From the NCBI RefSeq assembly GCF_025061645.1, contig NZ_JANYMP010000026.1, positions 89,513 to 151,107 of the forward strand: DNA of 61,595 nucleotides, in the 5' to 3' direction. Position 1 is the first letter of the stretch; each line of letters opens with the position of its first letter. The position numbers and the translations under genes are program-made. Shown one piece after another: positions 37,201-43,046 of this stretch. The notes below the pieces were generated by a model that worked only from the letters and a program-made list of their open reading frames with translations, ran no database searches and had not been told where the DNA came from. The DNA is from Umezawaea endophytica (GTDB taxonomy: Bacteria; Actinomycetota; Actinomycetes; Mycobacteriales; Pseudonocardiaceae).

Positions 37201-37282
37201 CGGTGCGAAGACCCAGGTCAGCGGCGGTTCGGAGGACGCGGACCGCGATCTCACCCCGGTTGGCGACGAGCAGTCCGGGCAC
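34277..37282 (-). CDS. Single-chain acyl-CoA carboxylase (biotin carboxylase-BCCP-carboxyltransferase)
   Basis: A 1001-residue fusion. Residues about 1-415 are biotin carboxylase (LLVANRGEIAVRVLRTA, HPGYGFLSENAGFA, KAVAGGGGKGMRQV, FLEANPRLQVEHTVTE). The biotinyl domain contains EAMKMQ with the target lysine near residue 451. Residues about 500-1001 are both halves of a carboxyltransferase (SVVMSYDYTVLAGTQG, GGGGRPGDTDHG, LSLCDTPGFMVGPDAE, PSGEFGPMGLEGAVKLGFRREL). Actinobacterial acyl-CoA carboxylases are normally split into alpha and beta subunits, so the fused form marks a long-chain or specialised acyl-CoA carboxylase. GTG 37282 follows AGGAGG. A CTAAGC-type operator lies 11 bases upstream of the start. 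Confidence 0.9.
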   Translation of the reverse strand: MPGLLVANRGEIAVRVLRTAADLGLRTVAVHSADDADALHVRLADVAVGLDGVGPAPYLDVDRLVRVALDHGCDTVHPGYGFLSENAGFARACADAGLVFVGPGPDVLALLGDKSRARALAVELGVPVLPGTGPVDAEAARAFFAEHGPVMVKAVAGGGGKGMRQVHDVADLPAALDRCRAEALAAFGDGAVYLERLLTRARHVEVQVVGTTVLGDRDCSLQRDHQKVVEIAPAPRLDPDLRKALHDAAARIAEAVAYRGVGTVEFLVSPDGGFVFLEANPRLQVEHTVTEEVTGLDLVRAQLLIAAGEDPDLAHRERGCAVQLRVTLTSAGTVTAFQPATGPGVRVDTHAYGGYRASDRFDALLAKLVVHADDLDTALRKARRALAEFRVDGVPTNLGFLRDLLDRDLSDTHTGSLDALPAPTCQDGPRSPVAGTVVAVDPGAVVVEAMKMQHVIATGSGRALVAVGDTVAEGAPVAEGGDLAETGEVERIDLDAIRPDLAEVLARHDFRRPDAEAKRHRTGRRTARENVADLCDDNSFVEYGGLAVAAQRQRRTLEELVDRTPADGLVAGIGTIDGHRSVVMSYDYTVLAGTQGVRNHAKLDRMLALAEQRHLPVVLFAEGGGGRPGDTDHGLVSGLDTGSFHAMAKLSGAVPLVGVVSGRCFAGNAVLLGTCDVIIATADANIGMGGPAMVEGGGLGVFRPEDIGPMDVQVPNGVVDVAVADEAEAVAVARKYLSYFTGPVPGWTAPDQRLLRHAIPENRLRAYDVRAVVDTLADTDSVLELRRAFGRGIVTALIRVEGRPIGLIANDPAHLGGAIDADAADKAARFLQLCDAFDLPVLSLCDTPGFMVGPDAERTATVRHLSRMMVVAANLDVPFGLVVLRKAYGLGAQAMAGGSLAVPGFTVSWPSGEFGPMGLEGAVKLGFRRELEAIADPEERRAAFDRMVAASYDHGKALNLAGAFEVDDVIDPADTRRWITTGFDPAVPRASGKKRPYIDTW

Positions 37283-37292
37283 GGGGGACCTC

Positions 37293-37308
37293 CTGAGCGA
37301 CCGCTTAG
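37293..37308. promoter_or_regulatory. Acyl-CoA regulon operator at the carboxylase promoter
   Basis: CTGAGCGACCGCTTAG is a 16-base dyad with one mismatch from the CTAAGC-N4-GCTTAG pattern found at 39856, 39874 and 47763. The bases ACCGCTTAGTATGT from 37300 are identical to those at 39881-39894 in the acyl-CoA dehydrogenase promoter. Repression by the TetR protein encoded at 39184-39810 is the likely mechanism. Confidence 0.7.
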
Positions 37309-37439
37309 TATGTTGTCGGCCCATCATGGTGGCAGCGCGACACGCCCACGTCCAGGTGGAACCAAAAGCCCCTGTCGGGCGTCAATGGGACACACTTCCA
37401 CCCAACTGTGAACCCGCCAGCCGCCCCAGGAGGTCCCCC

Positions 37440-38240
37440 GTGGTGTTCAAGAGGATGTTGCGCGCGTTCGGTGTAGGCGGGCCCACGGTCGACACCGTGC
37501 TCACCAACCCGAACACGCGTCCCGGCGAGCTGCTGACGGGGGAGGTGCGCATCGCCGGAGGCGACCACCCCGCCGACATCGACCACGTGGCGCTCTCGCT
37601 GGTCACCAGAGTCGAGTTCGAGGGCAGCGACAGCGAGACGATCCGCAACGTCGACTACGGCAAGGTGTTCGTCGCCCAGCGCATCACCGTCGCGCCCGGC
37701 CAGCACATGTCCATCCCGTTCCAGTACCAGGTCCCGCTGGAGTCGCCGATCAACGTCGTGGGCGGCCAGCAGCTCCACGGCATGACCCTCGGCCTCCGCA
37801 CGGAACTCGCCGTGCGCGGCGCAGTCGACCCCGGCGACCTCGACCCGGTCTCGGTCCACCCGCTCCAGTCGCAGGAACGCGTGCTCAACGCCTTCGTCCA
37901 GCTCGGCTTCCGCTTCACCCGCGCCGACAACGAGGCGGGCCGCCTGCACGGCGTGCCGCAGCAGCTCCAGTTCTACCAGGAGATCGAATTCCTGCCCCCG
38001 CAGCAGTTCGTCTCCAAGATCAGCCAGGTCGAACTGACCTTCGTCGCCGACCCGCACAGCCTCTGGGTGATCCTCGAGGCCGACCGCCGCGGCGGCATGT
38101 TCCGCTCCGGCGGCGACAGCTTCGGCCACTTCCACCTGAGCCACCAGGAGGCCGTGGGAGCCGACTGGGCGGGCATCATCCACAACTGGATGGACCAGAT
38201 CGCCGGCCGCCGCGGCTCGTTCGGCGCGTTCGGTCACTGA
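37440..38240 (+). CDS. SpoOM family protein (sporulation-control protein-like)
   Basis: A 266-residue arrestin-like protein of the SpoOM family. Evidence is the N-terminal VFKRMLRAFGVGGPTVDTVL, the RPGELLTGEVRIAGGDHPADIDHVALSLVTRVE block, IPFQYQVPLESPINVVGGQQLHGMTLGLRTELAV, and the closing EADRRGGMFRSGGDSFGHF. In Bacillus the protein affects sporulation initiation; in actinomycetes its role is unclear. The AGGAGG ribosome site precedes GTG 37440. It is divergent from the carboxylase, and the two starts share the same local sequence CAGGAGGTCCCCCGTG, probably by convergence on a strong ribosome site. Confidence 0.85.
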   Translation: MVFKRMLRAFGVGGPTVDTVLTNPNTRPGELLTGEVRIAGGDHPADIDHVALSLVTRVEFEGSDSETIRNVDYGKVFVAQRITVAPGQHMSIPFQYQVPLESPINVVGGQQLHGMTLGLRTELAVRGAVDPGDLDPVSVHPLQSQERVLNAFVQLGFRFTRADNEAGRLHGVPQQLQFYQEIEFLPPQQFVSKISQVELTFVADPHSLWVILEADRRGGMFRSGGDSFGHFHLSHQEAVGADWAGIIHNWMDQIAGRRGSFGAFGH

Positions 38241-38362
38241 ACTGGGCGAATAGACCCGCTGTTCACCCTGCGGACCAGGCGTTCGGTGGGATAGTGATCG
38301 CCGAAGACCCCGGACACGGGCCGGGCGCTTCATCGAGGGTTTTCCAACCCGCAGGAGGCATC

Positions 38363-38635
38363 GTGAGCATCGGCAGCATCATCGGCGCTCTGGTCATCGG
38401 ACTGATCATCGGACTGCTCGGCAAGCTGGTCGCGCCGGGGAAGCAGGGCATCCCCCTGTGGTTGACCATCGTGGTCGGCATCGCGGCGGCGTTCCTCGGG
38501 ACGTTCGTGGCACGGATCTTCGGCGTGGAGGACACACCGGGAATCGACTGGATCGAGTTGGTGGTTCAGATCGCGATCGCGGCGGTCGGGGTGACGTTGG
38601 CGGCGGGCGTGTATGGGAAGAGGAGCGTTCACTAG
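38363..38635 (+). CDS. GlsB/YeaQ/YmgE-family stress-response membrane protein
   Basis: A 90-residue protein with three hydrophobic helices and the family pattern IIGALVIGLIIGLLGKLVAPGKQG, LTIVVGIAAAFLGTFVARIFG and a final hydrophobic segment ending GVYGKRSVH. These transglycosylase-associated proteins accompany general stress responses; the biochemical role is unknown. GTG 38363 follows GCAGGAGG. A hairpin terminator follows at 38712. Confidence 0.88.
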   Translation: MSIGSIIGALVIGLIIGLLGKLVAPGKQGIPLWLTIVVGIAAAFLGTFVARIFGVEDTPGIDWIELVVQIAIAAVGVTLAAGVYGKRSVH

Positions 38636-38711
38636 CGGTTGGTTGTTGCGGTTGAGGGTCGGCGGTTGGTGCAGTCGTGGCCGTCGTCGCAGCCGTAGCC
38701 GCAGGCAAATG

Positions 38712-38736
38712 CCCGCCCTCCTACGGGAGTGGCGGG
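38712..38736 (+). terminator. Terminator of the GlsB-family gene
   Basis: CCCGCC (38712-38717) pairs with GGCGGG (38731-38736), with an inner CTCC-TACG-GGAG stem, followed by TGTTTGCG. It lies 76 bases after the stop and just before repeat copy B. Confidence 0.7.
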
Positions 38737-38777
38737 TGTTTGCGTGAAAAGCCGACCTGCTTCGACGCTTGATCTGG

Positions 38778-39140
38778 CGCACGCAACTGACCCGGCACAC
38801 ACTTCCCCCGCCGCCCCCATCCCCAGCGCCCTTCGTGTCTCTTTTGCTTTGTCAAGGCATCTTTCCCGCCTTGACAAAGCAAAAGAGACATCGAAATAAT
38901 TGCGCGAGAGGGGTGGCGGGGGAACCCCTCGAAAACATACCCGCAGGTCACGGCGTGGTCAGGCTCCGTACCGAAGTGCCAGCGTGGGGGTGGCCGATTT
39001 GACTTGGGGCCTCTAGATTTGCCCCTTCGCCGGACAATAAAGGGCAGAGGTGAAGCTGCCGTCCGGCGCAAGTTTAAGGGGCAAATCCCCCAAGTAAAAT
39101 CGGCCACGCTGCGTAGACGGCGTCCGGTCTCGTAGGTGGC
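38778..39140 (-). repeat. Structured inverted-repeat element, copy B
   Basis: The reverse complement of this stretch matches copy A at 31309-31676 over nearly its whole length. The long-armed hairpin lies at 38836-38858/38868-38890 (23 perfect pairs, loop identical to copy A after reversal) and the GTGGCCGATTT...AAATCGGCCAC interrupted palindrome at 38990-39107. Weaker similarity may continue to about 39170 as diverged copies of the 32-base unit. It fills the spacer between the convergent GlsB-family and TetR genes. Open frames crossing it are shadows. With copy A it forms an inverted pair around 7.1 kb, which could invert by homologous recombination. Confidence 0.9.
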
Positions 39141-39183
39141 TGGCGGTCTGCGAGGTCCGGTTTCGTGGGTCGTGGGTCGTGGC

Positions 39184-39810
39184 TCAAACGCTCTTGCTGA
39201 GCATGCGTAGTGCCAGGTCTGCGTAGAGGGTGCCGATGTCCTCTGGTGTCCGTTTTCCGTCCGGGCGGTACCACCTGGCCACGTCTATGCACAGCGACAG
39301 CACTGCCAGTGCTGTGCCGTTCTGGTCCGGGGTTTCGAAGCTGCCCGCCTTCACCCCGTCCTCGACGATCTGCCGCACGTGCGTCTCGATCTTGCGTCTC
39401 AACTCCGCCACCACGGCGTGGTGTTCCGGTGAAAGTGATCCCAGTTCGTACTGCACCACTCGTGCCGTTGTCCTGAACTCCGCGTGCCACCGCGCGAAAG
39501 CTGCCACTGTTTTTGCCATCCGGTCCCTAGGATCCGGGTCCTGGACGGCTGTCAGCACTTTCAACGACCGTTCGTGGCCGACCTTGCTGATCTGGAACAG
39601 CAGGTCTTCCTTCGAGCGGTAGTGGATGTACACGGCTGCTGGGCTCATGCCTGCTCTGGCGGCGATGTCCCTCGTCGTGGTGGCGTGGTAGCCCTTGTCC
39701 GCGAAGGCGTGGGCGGCGGCGATGAGCATGCGTCTTGCTGCGTCCGGGGTGATGGCGTCGTGCCAGGACTGGTCGAGCAGGGCGTACTCGCCTTCACCCA
39801 GGCTGGTCAT
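39184..39810 (-). CDS. TetR family regulator of acyl-CoA metabolism
   Basis: A 208-residue TetR protein. The HTH is at about residues 25-70 (LIAAAHAFADKGYHATTTRDIAARAGMSPAAVYIHYRSKEDLLF); the ligand domain includes ARVVQYELGSLSPEHHAVVAELRR, a block seen in TetR regulators of fatty-acid or acyl-CoA breakdown. It is divergent from the acyl-CoA dehydrogenase gene, and two 16-base palindromes (39856-39889) lie between them. Identical sites occur at two other operons, so it is the best candidate for a local regulon repressor responding to an acyl-CoA. The ligand is not known. Confidence 0.88.
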   Translation of the reverse strand: MTSLGEGEYALLDQSWHDAITPDAARRMLIAAAHAFADKGYHATTTRDIAARAGMSPAAVYIHYRSKEDLLFQISKVGHERSLKVLTAVQDPDPRDRMAKTVAAFARWHAEFRTTARVVQYELGSLSPEHHAVVAELRRKIETHVRQIVEDGVKAGSFETPDQNGTALAVLSLCIDVARWYRPDGKRTPEDIGTLYADLALRMLSKSV

Positions 39811-39855
39811 GTGTCCTCCGGGACGTGTTGACAGGGGTGTGGATCGTACTGCAAT

Positions 39856-39889
39856 CTAAGCGCGCGCTTAGTTCTAAGCAACCGCTTAG
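39856..39889. promoter_or_regulatory. Tandem TetR operators CTAAGC-N4-GCTTAG
   Basis: Two 16-base dyads lie 18 bases apart: CTAAGCGCGCGCTTAG (39856-39871, fully palindromic) and CTAAGCAACCGCTTAG (39874-39889, perfect 6-base arms). They sit between the divergent TetR gene (start 39810) and the acyl-CoA dehydrogenase (start 39913). The pair could bind two dimers on nearly the same or adjacent faces of the helix. Confidence 0.85.
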
Positions 39890-39912
39890 TATGTCGTTTT
39901 GAGGAGGCTCCA

Positions 39913-41058
39913 GTGCGGCGGACGCTGTTCGAGGCTGATCACCACGCGTTCCGGGAATCGGCACGGGAGTTCGTTGATCGCACGTTGCGGCCGAACTACG
40001 AGAAGTACGTGGAGCAGCGGTTCATCGATCGTGAGGCGTGGCTCGAAGCCGGGCGGCAGGGGCTGCTGGGGCTCGAGGTGCCTGAGGAGTACGGCGGCAG
40101 CGCGGCTGGTGACTACCGGTTCAACGCGGTGTTCGGTGAGGAGCTGTGCAGGCTCAGCGCGGGTGTCGCGTCGTGCATCGGGATTCACGGGGACGTGGTC
40201 GCGCCCTACCTCGTCGATCTCTGCACCGAGGAGCAGAAGCAGCGGTGGTTGCCGCGGTTCTGCTCCGGTGAGATGACCACGGGCATCGGGATGACCGAGC
40301 CGTCCGGTGGGTCGGACCTGGCCGCGTTGCGCAGCGTCGCGGTGCGGGACGGGTCGGACTGGATCCTGAACGGGTCGAAGACGTTCATCACCAACGGGTA
40401 CTCGGCGGACATGATCATCGTGGCCGCGCGCACCTCGCCGGACAAGGGGGCGAAGGGCATCACGCTGTTCGCCGTCGAGACCGGGATGAAGGGGTTCGAG
40501 CGGGGGCGGAAGCTCGACAAGGTGGGGCAGCCCGAGTCGGACACCGCCGAGCTGTTCTTCTCCGACGTGCGGCTGTCCGCGGAGCAGGTCATCGGTGAGG
40601 TCGACCGCGGGTTCATCTACATGATGGAGCGCCTGCCGCAGGAGCGGATCGGTGGCGCGATCTCGAACCTGGCGCACGCCGCGCAGATCCTGATCGAGAC
40701 GATCGAGTACGTGAAGGAGCGCAAGGCGTTCGGGCAGCCGATCGGTTCGTTCCAGCACAACAAGTTCCTGCTCGCCGAGCTGGCGACGAAGGTCGACGTC
40801 ACGCAGGCGTTCCTGGACCAGTGCACGCTGGCGCACACGCGTGGTGAGCTGACCGCCGTGGACGCGGCGAAGGCGAAGTACTGGAGCGCGGACGTGCAGA
40901 ACGAGGTGCTCGACGCGTGCGTTCAGTTGCACGGCGGCTACGGGTACATGACCGAGTACCGGGTCGCGCGGGCGTGGATGGACGCTCGGGTCACGAAGAT
41001 CTGGGCGGGGTCGAACGAGATCATGAAGGAACTCATCGGCCGCGACCTCGGCCTGTGA
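39913..41058 (+). CDS. Acyl-CoA dehydrogenase
   Basis: A 381-residue FAD flavoprotein for the first step of fatty or branched acyl-CoA oxidation. The two family signatures are clear: GIGMTEPSGGSDLAALRS near residue 125 and QLHGGYGYMTEYRVARAWMDARVTKIWAGSNEIMKELIGRDL at the C-terminus, which includes the usual catalytic-region Glu context (MTEYRVAR). Chain-length preference cannot be told. GTG 39913 follows GGAGG. It probably heads an operon with the SDR gene at 41086 and is controlled by the TetR protein on the opposite strand. Confidence 0.92.
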   Translation: MRRTLFEADHHAFRESAREFVDRTLRPNYEKYVEQRFIDREAWLEAGRQGLLGLEVPEEYGGSAAGDYRFNAVFGEELCRLSAGVASCIGIHGDVVAPYLVDLCTEEQKQRWLPRFCSGEMTTGIGMTEPSGGSDLAALRSVAVRDGSDWILNGSKTFITNGYSADMIIVAARTSPDKGAKGITLFAVETGMKGFERGRKLDKVGQPESDTAELFFSDVRLSAEQVIGEVDRGFIYMMERLPQERIGGAISNLAHAAQILIETIEYVKERKAFGQPIGSFQHNKFLLAELATKVDVTQAFLDQCTLAHTRGELTAVDAAKAKYWSADVQNEVLDACVQLHGGYGYMTEYRVARAWMDARVTKIWAGSNEIMKELIGRDLGL

Positions 41059-41085
41059 CCACCAACCCGGAAAGGCTTTGCTGAC

Positions 41086-41847
41086 ATGGGAATCCTCGAC
41101 AAGTTCCGGCTCGACGGCCAGGTCGCGATCGTCACGGGCGCGTCCTCCGGGCTCGGTGTGGCGTTCGCCAAGGCGCTCGCGGAAGCGGGCGCGGACGTGG
41201 TGCTCGCGGCCCGGCGCGCGGAGAAGCTGAAGGACACCGCGCAGCTTGTCGAGGCCGCGGGTCGGCGCGCGCTGATCGTGCAGGCCGACGTGTCGTCGCC
41301 CGAGGACTGCCGTCGGATCGCCCAGGAGGCGGCCGGGTTCGGGCCCGTGTCGGTCCTGGTCAACAACGCCGGTGTGGGCACGGCCGTGCCCGCGTCGCGG
41401 GAGACCCCGGAGCAGTTCCGCGGGGTCATCGACGTGAACCTCAACGGGGCGTTCTGGATGGCGCAGGCCGCCGCCGCCGCGATGGCCAACGGCGGTTCGA
41501 TCATCAACATCTCCAGCGTGCTCGGGCTGATGTCCGGTGGGCTGCCGCAGGCCGCCTACTCGGCGTCCAAGGCCGGGCTGATGGGGTTGACCAGGGACCT
41601 GGCCGCGCAGTGGAGCGCCCGCAAGGGGATCCGGGTCAACGCCATCGCGCCCGGCTACTTCGCCAGCGAGATGACCGACACCTACCCGGACGGCTACCTG
41701 GACGGAAACCTGGCCCGCACGCCGTTGCGGCGCATGGGCGACCCGGAGGAACTGGCCGCGGCGGTCGTCTTCCTGGCGTCCGCGGCGGGCGGGTACGTCA
41801 CCGGTGCCACGCTCGTCGTGGACGGTGGCATCTCCATCGGCGGCTGA
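41086..41847 (+). CDS. SDR family oxidoreductase
   Basis: A 253-residue classical short-chain dehydrogenase: TGASSGLG cofactor motif at about residues 17-24, NNAG near 89, catalytic Ser in NISSVLG, YSASK near 156, and PGYFASEM. The MGILDKFRLDGQVAIVTG start resembles SDRs linked to acyl-CoA beta-oxidation or gluconate-type substrates. Located 27 bases after the acyl-CoA dehydrogenase, it may act as a 3-hydroxyacyl-CoA dehydrogenase; that is inference. A strong terminator follows. Confidence 0.85.
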   Translation: MGILDKFRLDGQVAIVTGASSGLGVAFAKALAEAGADVVLAARRAEKLKDTAQLVEAAGRRALIVQADVSSPEDCRRIAQEAAGFGPVSVLVNNAGVGTAVPASRETPEQFRGVIDVNLNGAFWMAQAAAAAMANGGSIINISSVLGLMSGGLPQAAYSASKAGLMGLTRDLAAQWSARKGIRVNAIAPGYFASEMTDTYPDGYLDGNLARTPLRRMGDPEELAAAVVFLASAAGGYVTGATLVVDGGISIGG

Positions 41848-41854
41848 TCTCCGG

Positions 41855-41890
41855 AACCCCGCGCACGGATCGTCCTTCGTGCGCGGGGTT
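41855..41890 (+). terminator. Rho-independent terminator
   Basis: Thirteen-base arms AACCCCGCGCACG (41855-41867) and CGTGCGCGGGGTT (41878-41890) surround a 10-base loop and run into TTTTCC. It ends the acyl-CoA dehydrogenase-SDR unit. Confidence 0.85.
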
Positions 41891-41932
41891 TTCCGTTTCC
41901 GGTCCGATGAGGACCCGTGCCACGATGACCGG

Positions 41933-42466
41933 GTGAAACTGGACAGGCTGCTGGTCGTCGACGTGGAAGCGACCTGCTGGGAAGGCGATCCGCCGCCCGG
42001 TGAGGCGTCGGAGATCATCGAGATCGGGGTGTGCGAGCTGGACGTCGCCACCGGTGAGCGCCTGGGCAAGCACAGCGTCCTGGTGCGGCCCGAACGGTCG
42101 TCGGTCAGCGCGTTCTGCACGTCGCTGACGACCCTCACCGCGGAGCAGGTGTCCGGCGGCGTCACCTACGTCGAGGCGTGCGCCTTGCTGCGCAAGGAGT
42201 TCCGGTCCCGCGACCGGGTGTGGGCCAGCTACGGCGACTACGACCGGAAGCAGTTCGAACGCCAGGGGCACTACCCGTTCGGGCCGCGGCACGTGAACGT
42301 GAAGACGCTGTTCGCGCTGAGCCGGGCGCTGCCGCGGGAGGTGGGGCTCGCCGAGGCGCTGGCGCTGGCCGGGCTGCCGCTGGAGGGCACGCACCACCGG
42401 GGCGACGACGACGCGTGGAACATCGCCGCGCTCTTCGGCGGGATCCTGCGTTCCACCAGGGAATAG
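41933..42466 (+). CDS. DEDDh-type 3'-5' exonuclease domain protein
   Basis: A 177-residue exonuclease of the ERI-1/KapD-like DEDDh group. The metal-binding residues are visible in LVVDVEATCWEG (Asp, Glu), SYGDYDRKQF (Asp), and HHRGDDDAWNIA (His and last Asp). The FCTSLTTLTAEQV segment is typical of this group. It may trim RNA or ssDNA 3' ends. GTG 41933 is taken as the start. It is followed 13 bases later by a TetR gene, perhaps cotranscribed. Confidence 0.85.
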   Translation: MKLDRLLVVDVEATCWEGDPPPGEASEIIEIGVCELDVATGERLGKHSVLVRPERSSVSAFCTSLTTLTAEQVSGGVTYVEACALLRKEFRSRDRVWASYGDYDRKQFERQGHYPFGPRHVNVKTLFALSRALPREVGLAEALALAGLPLEGTHHRGDDDAWNIAALFGGILRSTRE

Positions 42467-42479
42467 GTAGGCTTCGACG

Positions 42480-43046
42480 GTGACCGTCCCCGAACGTCTG
42501 ATCAGCGCCGCCACCGAACTGTTCGCGGCCAAGGGTTTCGACCGGGTGGCCGTGCAGGAGATCGTGGACCGCGCCGGGGTCACCAAGGGGGCGATGTACC
42601 ACTACTTCGGCTCCAAGGACGATCTGCTGCACGAGATCTACGGCAGCGTGCTGCGGATGCAGACGGAGCGGTTGGAGAAGATCGCCGCCGGGGACGGCCC
42701 GGTCGTGGAGCGCCTGCACGCCGCCGCGTCGGACGTGATCGTCACCAGCATCGACAACTTCGACCAGGCGAAGGTGTACTTCCGGTCGGCGGACCACCTG
42801 GCCGAGGACAAGCGGCTGGCCATGCGGTCGGAACGGCGGCGGTACCACGAGCGGTTCCGGGCGCTGGTGGAGGAGGGGCAGGCGGCCGGGGTGTTCCGCG
42901 CGGACGTCCCGGCGGACGTGACGGTGCACTACTACTTCGGCGCGGTCCACCACCTGGCCACCTGGTACAGCCCGGACGGGGTGCTGTCGGCGGAGGACGT
43001 GGGGCGGCACTACGCGGACCTGCTGGTCGGTTCGCTGCGTCCCTAG
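42480..43046 (+). CDS. TetR/AcrR family transcriptional regulator
   Basis: A 188-residue TetR protein with the HTH at about residues 5-50 (LISAATELFAAKGFDRVAVQEIVDRAGVTKGAMYHYFGSKDDLL) and a C-terminal domain with VTVHYYFGAVHHLATWYSPDG, found in TetR proteins linked to fatty acid metabolism. Its stop codon shares CTAG (43043-43046) with the convergent NTPase gene. A candidate target is the CCGAC-TG-GTCGG dyad at 47841, but this is a guess. Confidence 0.85.
   Translation: MTVPERLISAATELFAAKGFDRVAVQEIVDRAGVTKGAMYHYFGSKDDLLHEIYGSVLRMQTERLEKIAAGDGPVVERLHAAASDVIVTSIDNFDQAKVYFRSADHLAEDKRLAMRSERRRYHERFRALVEEGQAAGVFRADVPADVTVHYYFGAVHHLATWYSPDGVLSAEDVGRHYADLLVGSLRP

Noticed and set aside
37440-37440. 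The identical 16 bases CAGGAGGTCCCCCGTG at the carboxylase and SpoOM starts as a shared regulatory element.
   Set aside because: It is simply a strong ribosome site plus GTG start in both; short identity of this kind is expected by chance at optimal sites.
31309-39140. The inverted repeats as ends of a composite transposon carrying secA2 and the carboxylase.
   Set aside because: No transposase or target duplication is visible, the bracketed genes look like ordinary chromosomal genes, and the repeats differ enough to be old, separate insertions.
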